From Gammaproteobacteria bacterium (lineage in GTDB: Bacteria > Pseudomonadota > Gammaproteobacteria > JAADJB01), in contig JAADJB010000041.1 in assembly GCA_013151035.1 (NCBI GenBank), positions 3,253 to 67,252 on the forward strand: a stretch of DNA of 64,000 bases, read 5' to 3'. A model generated the notes under the pieces. It saw nothing but the letters and a program-made list of their open reading frames with translations, was not told the origin of the DNA and did not search any database. This document shows positions 47,221-55,761 of the stretch, in pieces (the stretch's first letter is position 1; every line of letters starts with the position of its first letter). The position numbers were made by a program, and so were the translations under genes.

Positions 47221-48075
47221 ATGCATAAGCAACGCATAAAAGAGTCTTACCAATGGTGTCAGGATCAGGCCCGTAATCATTATGAAAACTTCCCGGTCGC
47301 CTCTATATTATTACCAAAAAAACTACGCAGACCCATATCAGCAATCTATACCTTTGCGCGCTGTGCAGATGATATTGTGGATGAAGGTAATGATAACTGT
47401 CAGCAAAGAACCTACAAGATTGACCAGATGCAGATCCAGTTAGAAGAGATCAAACAAGGGAAACCGCAACAGGAAATGCTCTTTATTGCATTGGCTGATA
47501 GCATTAATCAACATCAACTTCCCATCAGCCTGTTCCATGATCTACTCGATGCCTTCCGTCAGGACATTAACAAAACCCGTTATCAGAATTATATCGAGGT
47601 AATAGATTATTGCCGCCGCTCAGCCAACCCCATTGGACGACTTATGCTGCACCTCCATCAGCAGGCCAGCCCGCAAAACCTGGTCTGTTCTGATGCTATC
47701 TGTAGTGCCTTACAGCTCATCAACTTTATGCAAGATATCCACGATGATTTATATGATCGTAACCGTATCTATCTACCACAAGAAGAGATGGAACACTGCC
47801 GCGTTACCGAAGACATGCTTATCAATCAGCAAAGCAATCACTCCATGCACAAGTTATTAACCCTACAATATAATCGAATTCAGCAACTACTGGAGACAGG
47901 AAAACCACTGCTCAATAAACTGCATGGCCGCTTTGGGCTGGAAATTCGCCTGATTTATGCCGGTGGCAGCTGCATATTCAACCATCTACACCGACAGAAA
48001 GCCAACCTCTTTAGCCAACCCCGACTCAAAGCGAGTGATTGGGGATGGATGATATGGCATGCAATAACGGTATAA
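47221..48075 (+). CDS. hpnC: Squalene synthase HpnC (hydroxysqualene synthase)
   Basis: A 284-residue trans-isoprenyl diphosphate synthase-like protein. It holds the two aspartate-rich regions of the squalene/phytoene synthase family: FARCADDIVDEGND and FMQDIHDDLYDRNRIYLP. In the three-enzyme route HpnC turns presqualene diphosphate into hydroxysqualene. It starts 2 nt after mupP, 18 nt before hpnD, with hpnE next, so hpnCDE is one operon. The hopanoid cyclase (shc/hpnF) is not in the window. Confidence 0.93.
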   Translation: MHKQRIKESYQWCQDQARNHYENFPVASILLPKKLRRPISAIYTFARCADDIVDEGNDNCQQRTYKIDQMQIQLEEIKQGKPQQEMLFIALADSINQHQLPISLFHDLLDAFRQDINKTRYQNYIEVIDYCRRSANPIGRLMLHLHQQASPQNLVCSDAICSALQLINFMQDIHDDLYDRNRIYLPQEEMEHCRVTEDMLINQQSNHSMHKLLTLQYNRIQQLLETGKPLLNKLHGRFGLEIRLIYAGGSCIFNHLHRQKANLFSQPRLKASDWGWMIWHAITV

Positions 48076-48093
48076 AAAAGCTACACTACCCCT

Positions 48094-48987
48094 ATGACAC
48101 CTGACGAGTATTGCGCACAAAAAACCATCAATAGTGGCTCCAGTTTTTATTATAGTTTTCGCTTTCTTCCCTCGAAACAAAGGCAAGCCATCATGAGCTT
48201 GTATGCTTTTTGCCGTGAGGTGGATGATATTGTCGATGAATATAATGAAATTGAGATTGCACGCAAAAAACTCGACTGGTGGCGACAGGAGATTGAAGCG
48301 CTGTATCAAGACCAGGGACAACACCCCGTTACCCAGGCCATGCACAAGGTGTTCATAAATAAGCCGCAGTGTAAACAATATCTACTTGAGCTCATTCAGG
48401 GTATGGAGATGGATCTCGATATCAATCGTTATCACACCTTTGATGAGCTGTATCAATACTGTTATCGCGCTGCCAGCACGGTAGGCCTGCTGGCCGCAGA
48501 GATATTCGGTTTCAAGCATCCGGAAACACGCGAATACGCTATCAAACTAGGCATATCTCTGCAACTAACAAATATTATCCGTGATGTACGCGAGGATGCC
48601 GCACGCAACCGCATCTATCTGCCTGCGGATGAACTGGCACGCTTCCATGTCACAGAAGATGACATTCTTAATTACCGCAACACCCCGGAACTACAATCCC
48701 TGCTGGCATTTCAGGCGCAACGTGTCGTACAATTTCACCATGAGGCAATGACCTCACTGGCAACAACGGATCGCTATGCACAACGCACTGGGCTTATTAT
48801 GGCCGCCATCTATCTATCGACTCTCAAGGAGATAGAACTCGATGGTTTCCAGGTCATGAAACACAAGATACGGCTAACCCCGCTCCGCAAGATATGGATT
48901 GCCTGGCGCACGGCCTGGCAGGAAAGACGTTACCACAAAAACAACCACTACCCCGAGATCGCTTCCCATGCCGAAAACCAGAAATAA
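48094..48987 (+). CDS. hpnD: Presqualene diphosphate synthase HpnD
   Basis: A 297-residue enzyme joining two farnesyl diphosphates to presqualene diphosphate. It has YSFRFLPSKQRQAIMSLYAF, the aspartate motif CREVDDIVDEY, YCYRAASTVGLLAAEIFGF and the second motif LTNIIRDVREDAARNRIYLP. It overlaps hpnE by 20 nt. The length is typical of HpnD. Confidence 0.95.
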   Translation: MTPDEYCAQKTINSGSSFYYSFRFLPSKQRQAIMSLYAFCREVDDIVDEYNEIEIARKKLDWWRQEIEALYQDQGQHPVTQAMHKVFINKPQCKQYLLELIQGMEMDLDINRYHTFDELYQYCYRAASTVGLLAAEIFGFKHPETREYAIKLGISLQLTNIIRDVREDAARNRIYLPADELARFHVTEDDILNYRNTPELQSLLAFQAQRVVQFHHEAMTSLATTDRYAQRTGLIMAAIYLSTLKEIELDGFQVMKHKIRLTPLRKIWIAWRTAWQERRYHKNNHYPEIASHAENQK

Positions 48988-50320
48988 AACCAAGCCCGTT
49001 TGTGTCGGTATTATCGGTGGTGGCTGGGCCGGACTAACCACAGCGGTTGAACTCGCCAGCAATGGCATGAAACCCATTGTCATTGAATCTGCTCGCCAAC
49101 TTGGTGGACGCGCACGCTGTGTGAAATTCAATGATCTACGTGTTGATAATGGCCAGCATCTACTCACCGGGGCCTGTAGCACTCTGCTTAATACACTGGA
49201 TACCATTGGCATCAATGAAGAGGATGTCTTTCAACGGGAGCCACTCCAACTGCTGGTTAACGCGAGTAACAATGAATATCTAAAACTATCCACGCCATCG
49301 CTACCGGCACCTTTTCATCTGCTGATCGGGATGCTCTCAGCCAGGGGCATATCGCTACTGGAACGCGTTCAGTTATTACGCTTCGGCAGCCGGATTGTAC
49401 AGGATAAGATTGCATTGGAAACGGATGTTAGCGTGCAGGCATTACTCCTTGCACAAAAACAGTCCGCTCGACTGGTACGTCTGCTATGGGAACCTCTCGC
49501 CATTGCCATCCTCAATACTCCGATCAAAGATGCCTCGGCACGTATCTTTATCAAGGTTTTGCAGGAAAGTTTTAGCGGTGCTGCCAGCAATACTGAATTT
49601 CTGTTTCCATCGGTTGATCTTAGTCGGCTATTCCCAATCCATGCGCTGGATTACATCGAACAAAACAATGGCAAGATCATACTCAGTGAGCGTGTCTCAC
49701 AGATCGACCAGCATGAAGAATATTCTTTTAGCTTGCATACCAACAAACAGGTTATAGCTTGCGATCATATCGTCATTGCTACTTCACCGGACAATAGCAA
49801 ACGATTACTGGAAAACTTCCCGCGCATGAACCCAAGCTCTGAGCGGATTGGTCAACTGGGTAACCTGCCTATTTGCACCATCTATCTGCGTTATCCTACT
49901 GACATAAAACTCTCCACCACAATGATCGGATTATTGTATGGTCACAGCCAGTGGGTTATTGACCGTGCCGTATCAGGACAACCAGGACTCATGTCAGTTG
50001 TAATCAGTGGGCCAGGAAGTCACATGGAACTGGATCCCGATGAATTGGGCAAGATCATCAGCCAGGAGATTGCCGAGCAGTTCCCGCTATGGCCAGCCCC
50101 GTTGGAGATTATGGTCATTCGTGATAAAAGAGCTACCTTTGCAGCCACTACTGGCGTTGATCAAATTCGTCCAAAAAATAAAACCGCAATCAGTGGGCTC
50201 TGGCTAGCCGGTGATTACACCGATACAGGGTTGCCTTCTACCCTGGAAGGGGCCATGCGGAGTGGTAGCCAATGCGCACAACAGCTTATTGATACCCTGA
50301 AACCCATACATCCTATATAA
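48968..50320 (+). CDS. hpnE: Hydroxysqualene dehydroxylase HpnE
   Basis: A 450-residue FAD enzyme that reduces hydroxysqualene to squalene. The N-terminal dinucleotide-binding motif is GIIGGGWAGLTTAVELAS, followed by ESARQLGGRARCVKFNDLRV and DNGQHLLTGAC. The C-terminal FAD motif is GLWLAGDYTDTGLPSTLEGA. ATG 48968 is chosen because it lies directly before the conserved core; an upstream in-frame start at 48899 would add a non-conserved leader read from hpnD sequence. It ends hpnCDE, with yciK 8 nt later. Confidence 0.93.
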   Translation: MPKTRNKTKPVCVGIIGGGWAGLTTAVELASNGMKPIVIESARQLGGRARCVKFNDLRVDNGQHLLTGACSTLLNTLDTIGINEEDVFQREPLQLLVNASNNEYLKLSTPSLPAPFHLLIGMLSARGISLLERVQLLRFGSRIVQDKIALETDVSVQALLLAQKQSARLVRLLWEPLAIAILNTPIKDASARIFIKVLQESFSGAASNTEFLFPSVDLSRLFPIHALDYIEQNNGKIILSERVSQIDQHEEYSFSLHTNKQVIACDHIVIATSPDNSKRLLENFPRMNPSSERIGQLGNLPICTIYLRYPTDIKLSTTMIGLLYGHSQWVIDRAVSGQPGLMSVVISGPGSHMELDPDELGKIISQEIAEQFPLWPAPLEIMVIRDKRATFAATTGVDQIRPKNKTAISGLWLAGDYTDTGLPSTLEGAMRSGSQCAQQLIDTLKPIHPI

Positions 50321-50328
50321 TACAGTTC

Positions 50329-51081
50329 ATGAAAATACCTGAAAACTGGAAACCACAAGAAAACTATCTAAGCGAACATGTCATCCTGGTAACAGGAGCA
50401 GCACTCGGTATTGGTCGCGCGGTATCATTGGCACTAGCGGCTCATGGTGCCACCATCATCTTGCTGGATAAAGACATCCCCGGTCTGGAATCTATTTATG
50501 ACGAGATCGAGCAGGCGGGTTATCCCAAACCCGCTATCTATCCAATCAACCTTGAAGGGGCAACTCCAACCGATTACCAGACACTGGCCGACACCTTGAA
50601 GGAAGAGTTCGGACGACTGGATGGTCTATTACACAATGCCGCTCACCTGAGCGCACTGACACCTATCGAGCACCTTGAGGTTGAGGAGTGGTATCAATCC
50701 CTGCAAGTCAACCTGAGTGCGCCATTATTACTCACCCAAGCCTGCCTGGAACTATTAAAAGCCACCAAAGACAGCAGCATCCTGTTTACCAGTGATGCCA
50801 TGGCCAGCAAAGGTCGCGCCTATTGGGGGGGCTATGGAATTGCCAAGGCGGGGATTGAAAACCTGAGTCAGATACTGGCCGATGAACTGGAAGAAAACAC
50901 CAGCGTTCGGGTCAACACTATCAATCCCGGCATCGTCCATACTCGCCTACGCGTTCAGGTCTATCCGGGTGAAGACTCCAGCACTCTGAGCAAACCAGAG
51001 GATGTTGTTATGCCCTATCTTTATCTATTCGGTTCGGATAGCAGAGATATTAACGGGCAACGTTTTGAGGCACAGGGATAA
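50329..51081 (+). CDS. yciK: YciK-type short-chain dehydrogenase/reductase
   Basis: A 250-residue SDR oxidoreductase. It has the cofactor motif VTGAALGIGRAVSLALAAHG, the NAAHLSAL (NNAG-type) segment, the YGIAKAGIENL active-site Tyr-Lys and a late INPGIVHTRLRVQVYPGED. The overall match is to YciK, whose substrate is unknown. In Pseudomonas-type genomes it directly follows ubiG-mupP; here hpnCDE lie between. Confidence 0.9.
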   Translation: MKIPENWKPQENYLSEHVILVTGAALGIGRAVSLALAAHGATIILLDKDIPGLESIYDEIEQAGYPKPAIYPINLEGATPTDYQTLADTLKEEFGRLDGLLHNAAHLSALTPIEHLEVEEWYQSLQVNLSAPLLLTQACLELLKATKDSSILFTSDAMASKGRAYWGGYGIAKAGIENLSQILADELEENTSVRVNTINPGIVHTRLRVQVYPGEDSSTLSKPEDVVMPYLYLFGSDSRDINGQRFEAQG

Positions 51082-51089
51082 AAAACAGC

Positions 51090-51560
51090 GTGCCAACGGT
51101 CTATTTCGAAGGTCCTTTTTGCAACCTGAAAATCATTCAGAAAAATAACACCCTTCATTACATTGATTTCGTCAGTCAGAGCGATGCACTTCAAACCACC
51201 CACGATCAACTACTCAAAGAAACCTTGAAACAGATCCGACAATACCTAAAAAACGCAGACTTCCCCTTTGATTTACCAATAAGCCCACAAGGCACGGAGT
51301 TCCAGCATAGAGTATGGGCTGCCCTGCAAAAAATACCCGTTGGCAAGGTTAAGACCTACGGTGAACTTGCAAAGGAACTACATAGCTCACCTCGGGCAAT
51401 AGGCAATGCCTGCCGCAGAAACCCCATCCCGCTGATTATTCCCTGCCATCGAGTCATATCCGCGCAAGGTATCGGCGGCTTTGCAGGACAGACGCAAGGA
51501 AGCAGGATCACCATAAAACAACAACTGCTACACCATGAAGGGGTTAATCCATTATATTGA
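51090..51560 (+). CDS. ogt: Methylated-DNA-protein cysteine methyltransferase
   Basis: A 156-residue suicide repair protein that removes methyl groups from O6-methylguanine. It has the DNA-binding helix-turn-helix region (TYGELAKELHSSPRAIGNAC) with the arginine finger and the active site IPCHRVIS. The start is GTG 51090, 8 nt after yciK, so it may be cotranscribed. Its end overlaps the convergent thioredoxin-fold gene by 17 nt. Confidence 0.93.
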   Translation: MPTVYFEGPFCNLKIIQKNNTLHYIDFVSQSDALQTTHDQLLKETLKQIRQYLKNADFPFDLPISPQGTEFQHRVWAALQKIPVGKVKTYGELAKELHSSPRAIGNACRRNPIPLIIPCHRVISAQGIGGFAGQTQGSRITIKQQLLHHEGVNPLY

Positions 51561-52569
51561 CATGGATACCCTTAGCTTCCAGTGCATCCGCCCGTGTTTG
51601 TATGTAACGTTGAAAACTGGGTTCAGTCTTATAGGCTCCGGATAACACATAATCCATTGAAGACTGTAGATGAAAGGACTTTAAATAGGCCTCAGTTCTA
51701 AATACTTCTAAACCCTGACGATCAAAGAAAAGCATACTAGGGGCATACTTCACATCGAGTTGCCGCGCCCAATCAACGACACTCATCTCACGACCATTAC
51801 GCAGGCGAATCATCTCCTCAGACCACATATCCAGCAACATCACATCAAACTGTTTAAATAAAGACACACTCTCCTTGCGTTGCAGGATATCCCCATGCAA
51901 CTCATCACAGGGACTACAATCACGCTGTTCAAACAACACCAGCAATGGTTTACTGGTGCGCTTACCCAGATCATATGGTGGCAATAAATAACGATCATCA
52001 TGGTACAACTCACCCGTTGACGGCAATGGATTTAATGCACTAAAGTAATCACGAAAACCTTGTTTCTGCCAATACCCACCAGCAACATAATCCAGCACGG
52101 CACGAAATTTATGCGGTGGATAATAACCATTCATGCGCATCACTGGCCGACCATCCTTATTCAAAAAGATCAATGTCGGTGTAAACATCACTCTGGCACT
52201 CTTGGCAAACTCTTTCTCCGTCGTCTCGTTTCCCTGTAGATCAATCACATCCTTATCACCCCATAGATTAATCGCAATCACATCAAACTTCTGTTGTGTG
52301 AATTCAGCAATCTCACGCAAACTAAAATTCACCTCTAGTAATTTTTTACAATAAGGGCAACCGTCCTGATAGAAATAAAGCAATACCTGTTTACCCGCCT
52401 GATCCGCCTCAGCCACATCCTCCTTCAAATCCAGAAAAGACAGTTTGAACCACTCAGGTTGCTCATGATAACCAGGGTTCACCAACCCCTCATCAAGCGT
52501 CTCCTCTGCATTGACAGAGTACGGCAGCATCCACATCAACAATATATATACAAAAAGGTTTTTCATCAC
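51544..52569 (-). CDS. Exported protein with two thioredoxin-like domains
   Basis: A 341-residue secreted protein. The signal peptide is residues 1 to about 21 (FVYILLMWMLPYSVNAEE). Domain 1 (about 40-170) resembles SoxW/DsbE-like thioredoxins with QVLLYFYQDGCPYCKKLLEV. Domain 2 (about 200-330) repeats the fold with PLLVLFEQRDCSPCDELHGD. Two different redox sites (CPYC and CSPC) suggest a relay or a disulfide reductase in the periplasm. The ATG start at 52569 has weak ribosome-site support. No sox genes are in the window, so a specific sulfur role is unproven. Confidence 0.85.
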   Translation of the reverse strand: MMKNLFVYILLMWMLPYSVNAEETLDEGLVNPGYHEQPEWFKLSFLDLKEDVAEADQAGKQVLLYFYQDGCPYCKKLLEVNFSLREIAEFTQQKFDVIAINLWGDKDVIDLQGNETTEKEFAKSARVMFTPTLIFLNKDGRPVMRMNGYYPPHKFRAVLDYVAGGYWQKQGFRDYFSALNPLPSTGELYHDDRYLLPPYDLGKRTSKPLLVLFEQRDCSPCDELHGDILQRKESVSLFKQFDVMLLDMWSEEMIRLRNGREMSVVDWARQLDVKYAPSMLFFDRQGLEVFRTEAYLKSFHLQSSMDYVLSGAYKTEPSFQRYIQTRADALEAKGIHVNIMD

Positions 52570-52805
52570 AATTCACGCCTCTAACCAATAGCAACACTGA
52601 TAACCATACTACAACACTAGGACTTTGCACGAAAAACCACTACAGCATCCGGATAATACAGGCATGCAAGAAAATGCCAGGGCGGTAAACTTTTTCCGTC
52701 ACAACAATAAAACAAGGCTCTAATAATCGGCAAAAAAATGACGCGTATAAAAATTAATATATTTAATGATATGATTATAAAGGATAAAAAAAATAATCTT
52801 CGTAT

Positions 52806-52820
52806 TGGCATGATTATCGC
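52806..52820 (+). promoter_or_regulatory. Candidate sigma-54 promoter for the diguanylate cyclase gene
   Basis: TGGCATGATTATCGC matches the -24/-12 pattern with GG and GC 12 nt apart; 12 of 15 or more positions agree depending on the consensus used. The predicted start near 52832 is 26 nt before ATG 52858, with AGGAGA as ribosome site between. The remaining part of the 288-nt gap (52570-52857) is AT-rich, with a GGCAT/ATGCC inverted repeat around 52660-52680. Confidence 0.55.
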
Positions 52821-52857
52821 ATAAGTGATAACAGCAAATAAACTCAGGAGAGACAAC

Positions 52858-53760
52858 ATGGCAGGTTCATTACATAGCATTGAAGGATCAATGGCACGAC
52901 GTGACCGACGTCGGTCACGAACCCCCTATCCCTATGTTTCGGATGATTCATTCAATATTACGCTTGCCTTGCAGGAAACTCTGGATATTGAACAGATTAT
53001 TGAAATATTCCATGAGCATGCAAACACACATGTAAGCCATGATGCCCTTGAATATCATAATCCCGAACTGAATATTGATATCAAGGCGGGAACGCCTGCC
53101 AACCATGCCTGTACTTATCATCTCAACCTGGGCAATAAACCCATGGGACGACTGGTATTCAAGAGACGCAAACGCTTCGTTGAAGAGGATCATGAGCAAC
53201 TGGAAAACATATTATCCAGCTTGCTCTATCCTTTGCGTAATGCCCTGCAATACAATGAGGCATTGCAACTGGCTCAAAAAGATCCCCTGACAGGCACATT
53301 TAATCGCGCCACCCTGGATGACTCAATACAACGAGAGATCAATACAGCCCGGCGCCACAACACCCCTTTATCAATGATTATGCTGGATATTGATCACTTT
53401 AAAGGCATCAATGATAACTACGGTCACAGTATTGGCGATCAGGCATTAAAAAGCGTTGCCAATGCCGCACAAGAATGTATCCGTAATACCGATATGTTGT
53501 TCCGCTATGGTGGTGAAGAGTTTCTCATTGTGGCACGTAATACTGATTACGAAGGTTGCCAACAACTTGCCGAACGTATCCGTCAACAGATAGAACAAGA
53601 CAAATGTGTTATTGCAGGAAACACCATCAATGTCACGGCTAGTTTGGGCATCAGCACGCTGAATAAGGAAGATACTCAAGATACATTGTTTTCACGCACG
53701 GATACGGCACTCTACCAGGCAAAAAACAATGGTCGAAATCAAGTGCGGGGACTGGACTAA
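52858..53760 (+). CDS. Diguanylate cyclase with N-terminal sensor domain
   Basis: A 300-residue cytoplasmic protein. The N-terminal half (about 20-135) resembles a small GAF-like domain, and the C-terminal GGDEF domain carries the active motif RYGGEEFLIVA with an RNTD inhibitory site five residues before it. DIDHFKGINDNYGHSIGDQAL is the metal-binding part. No EAL domain is present, so it should only synthesise c-di-GMP. ATG 52858 follows AGGAGA, and a candidate sigma-54 promoter lies just upstream. Confidence 0.92.
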   Translation: MAGSLHSIEGSMARRDRRRSRTPYPYVSDDSFNITLALQETLDIEQIIEIFHEHANTHVSHDALEYHNPELNIDIKAGTPANHACTYHLNLGNKPMGRLVFKRRKRFVEEDHEQLENILSSLLYPLRNALQYNEALQLAQKDPLTGTFNRATLDDSIQREINTARRHNTPLSMIMLDIDHFKGINDNYGHSIGDQALKSVANAAQECIRNTDMLFRYGGEEFLIVARNTDYEGCQQLAERIRQQIEQDKCVIAGNTINVTASLGISTLNKEDTQDTLFSRTDTALYQAKNNGRNQVRGLD

Positions 53761-53799
53761 ACACTCTTACAAAGACGACACAGACCGGGAGCAGAAGAT

Positions 53800-53937
53800 A
53801 TGCGGCAAATAAAACAAACAGCTTTCACAGACTGGCTTTACTCGACAGTGTTGCTTGGCGTGAAAGACAATCAGGGCATGAAATTTATTAAAGACCGCTA
53901 CATCCCGATCAAGCCCCTGCTCAAAAAAGCCTCTTAG
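53800..53937 (+). CDS. Small hypothetical protein (45 residues)
   Basis: An ATG-started frame with GGGAG 8 nt upstream. It codes for a basic, soluble-looking peptide with a short amphipathic stretch (FTDWLYSTVLLGVKDN) and a Lys-rich end. It lies 39 nt after the diguanylate cyclase and its last 17 nt overlap the convergent TauE/SafE gene. I recognise no family. The good ribosome site is the main support. Confidence 0.5.
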   Translation: MRQIKQTAFTDWLYSTVLLGVKDNQGMKFIKDRYIPIKPLLKKAS

Positions 53938-54604
53938 TATGGATTATCAGGTGTAACCAGGGCAGGATAAGGGTTAGCAAACCAAGGATAATAATCAGAG
54001 CACCGGCCAGGATGCGTAATTGCCGTCCTTGTAGGAAACGAATAACTCTCTGTCCCAGTAAACCGGTGAACAACATCACGGGAAGAGTACCCACACCAAA
54101 GGCCAACATCAATAAACCCGAGTGTTGCCAATTGGCCGCCAACAAAGCCCAACTCAAGGTGGTATAAACCAGACCACAGGGCAATAAACCCCATATCAAG
54201 CCCAGACCCATTGCCTGGATCATATTGTTTGCCGGTAAAACCTTACGCGTCAGCGGCTGTACACATCGCCAAAGCCCGGCTGCCATAGCCTCAATACGGG
54301 TTAAACCCATCCACCATTGCATCATATACAGCCCCATAGCAATCATCAATAAACCCGCCAGGGTTCTGAAAAGAGGCCCCGCCAAGGGAGATAATTGGGT
54401 AAGCTGATCACCAAAAAAACCCAATAATATACCGAGGGAGGTATAGGTCAGGATTCGCCCCAGATTATAGGCCAGCAATAAAGACCAGCGCGGTGATGAT
54501 TGCCCCATACTGAGTAAGGCACTAACACCACCACACATACCGATACAGTGGGTGTTCCCCAACAGGCCGATTAGTAGTGCTGCTGAGAGGGTTAACTCAT
54601 TCAT
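53921..54604 (-). CDS. TauE/SafE-like (UreH-type) membrane protein
   Basis: A 227-residue polytopic protein with about six helices. The N-terminal motif LLGNTHCIGMCGGVSALLS is typical of the cysteine-containing SafE/UreH-like family often found beside cbb3 oxidase genes, and WGLLPCGLVYTTLSWALLAA repeats the family pattern in the second half. The paired Cys-Gly motifs suggest metal (Cu or Ni) handling or transport, but the family is poorly tested. Here it is about 22 kb from the cco cluster and transcribed alone. Confidence 0.85.
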   Translation of the reverse strand: MNELTLSAALLIGLLGNTHCIGMCGGVSALLSMGQSSPRWSLLLAYNLGRILTYTSLGILLGFFGDQLTQLSPLAGPLFRTLAGLLMIAMGLYMMQWWMGLTRIEAMAAGLWRCVQPLTRKVLPANNMIQAMGLGLIWGLLPCGLVYTTLSWALLAANWQHSGLLMLAFGVGTLPVMLFTGLLGQRVIRFLQGRQLRILAGALIIILGLLTLILPWLHLIIHTKRLF

Positions 54605-54632
54605 GAAAAAGGTCCGTGGTACGTTCTACCTT

Positions 54633-54663
54633 GGGGACAGAGCCCAAAACCGGCTCTGTCCCC
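54633..54663. terminator. Family 2 palindrome between the SafE-like gene and rluB
   Basis: GGGGACAGAGCC (54633-54644) and GGCTCTGTCCCC (54652-54663) form a perfect 12-bp stem with a 7-nt loop. It lies just after the 3' end of rluB and before the SafE-like gene start region. Termination of rluB is plausible although the T-run is missing. Confidence 0.65.
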
Positions 54664-54683
54664 AGTTTGTGCCATCCACTGGG

Positions 54684-55511
54684 TTAACGTTTATGGGGAC
54701 GTCTTGAGGTCATCTTACGGCGTGTTCTATCATCTACTTGACGACCTTTCATACCCGGTTTCGCCCGCACATCATCTAGCCCGACCGAGCGACGTAGACG
54801 GTTAACTGATGCCATGGGCAGATAATCAAAACGCCCCATACGCAGATCCCTGGGCAGCCCCTCAGACCCATAACGGATACGGATTAATCGACTGACCTGA
54901 ATCCCCTGAGATTCCCACAAACGTCGCACCACTCGATTACGACCTTCTCTCAGAATGACATGATACCAGTGATTGGCACCGGTACCGCCCGCCTCCTTGA
55001 TCATATCAAAGTGTGCCATGCCACCCTCAAGCTCAACCCCCGCACGCATATTCTTCAATAGCTCAGGATCAATCTCACCCAACACACGCACGGCATATTC
55101 ACGATCAATTTCACTGGAGGGATGCATCAACTTATTCGCCAGTTCACCGTCATTGGTAAATAACAGAATGCCCGAGGTATTCACATCCAGTCGACCGACC
55201 GAGACCCAACGCCCCGGACGCAGACGCGGCAGATTTTCAAATACCGTAGGACGACCCTCTGGATCATTACGGGTACAGAATTCACCTTCAGGCTTATGGT
55301 ATACCAGCACCTTGCATTCAATCTCATCATCCTTACCAGGGATACGCAGATCACGACCATCCAGACGGATACGTTCATTCCCTTCAACCTTGATACCTGG
55401 TTGAGCCAACACACCATTGACCGTAATCCGGCCCTCAGCAATCCACTCCTCCACCTTACGCCTGGAGGCGATACCTGCATTTGCCAATACTTTTTGTAAC
55501 CGATCTGCCAT
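54684..55511 (-). CDS. rluB: 23S rRNA pseudouridine synthase RluB
   Basis: A 275-residue enzyme modifying 23S rRNA (position 2605 in E. coli numbering). An S4 domain at the N-terminus (RLQKVLANAGIASRRKVEEW) precedes the catalytic domain with GRLDVNTSGILLFTNDGELA (catalytic Asp) and GRNRVVRRLWESQGIQVSRL. The basic C-terminal tail is typical. It is the last gene of the rluB-scp-trpS block but is separated from scpB by 250 nt that hold Structured repeat copy 1. Confidence 0.95.
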   Translation of the reverse strand: MADRLQKVLANAGIASRRKVEEWIAEGRITVNGVLAQPGIKVEGNERIRLDGRDLRIPGKDDEIECKVLVYHKPEGEFCTRNDPEGRPTVFENLPRLRPGRWVSVGRLDVNTSGILLFTNDGELANKLMHPSSEIDREYAVRVLGEIDPELLKNMRAGVELEGGMAHFDMIKEAGGTGANHWYHVILREGRNRVVRRLWESQGIQVSRLIRIRYGSEGLPRDLRMGRFDYLPMASVNRLRRSVGLDDVRAKPGMKGRQVDDRTRRKMTSRRPHKR

Positions 55512-55633
55512 CTCTATTTATTCCTACCATTCACAATTGTCGGGTTCCCTAAAGGATTTGGATTTCCAATCCGTCACGCTACGCTCAATTTTTCAAGAGC
55601 TCTGACCCCTTGATTTCATCCAGTTTACTACAA

Positions 55634-55747
55634 GAGTTATGAAGTGTTTATCTTTGTCAGAGACCGTCAGCCGCAGGGATGCGGCTGTCGAGCCTACATG
55701 GACGTATTCACGGCGTGTCTCTGAGAAAGATAAACACTTCATGACTC
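55634..55747 (+). repeat. Structured repeat Family 3, copy 1
   Basis: A 66-nt core (55658-55723) begins CAGAGACCGTCAGCCGC and ends TTCACGGCGTGTCTCTG. It contains the hairpin CAGCCGC/GCGGCTG with a 6-nt loop and is closed by CAGAGAC/GTCTCTG. It is enclosed by arms GAGTTATGAAGTGTTTATCT plus TT (55634-55655) and the inverse at 55726-55747, which pair over 22 nt with one mismatch. The copy lies 3' of scpB. Its core is shared with copies at 62443 and 63175; its arms are not. Confidence 0.93.
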
Positions 55748-55761
55748 AAACTCAAAACCGC

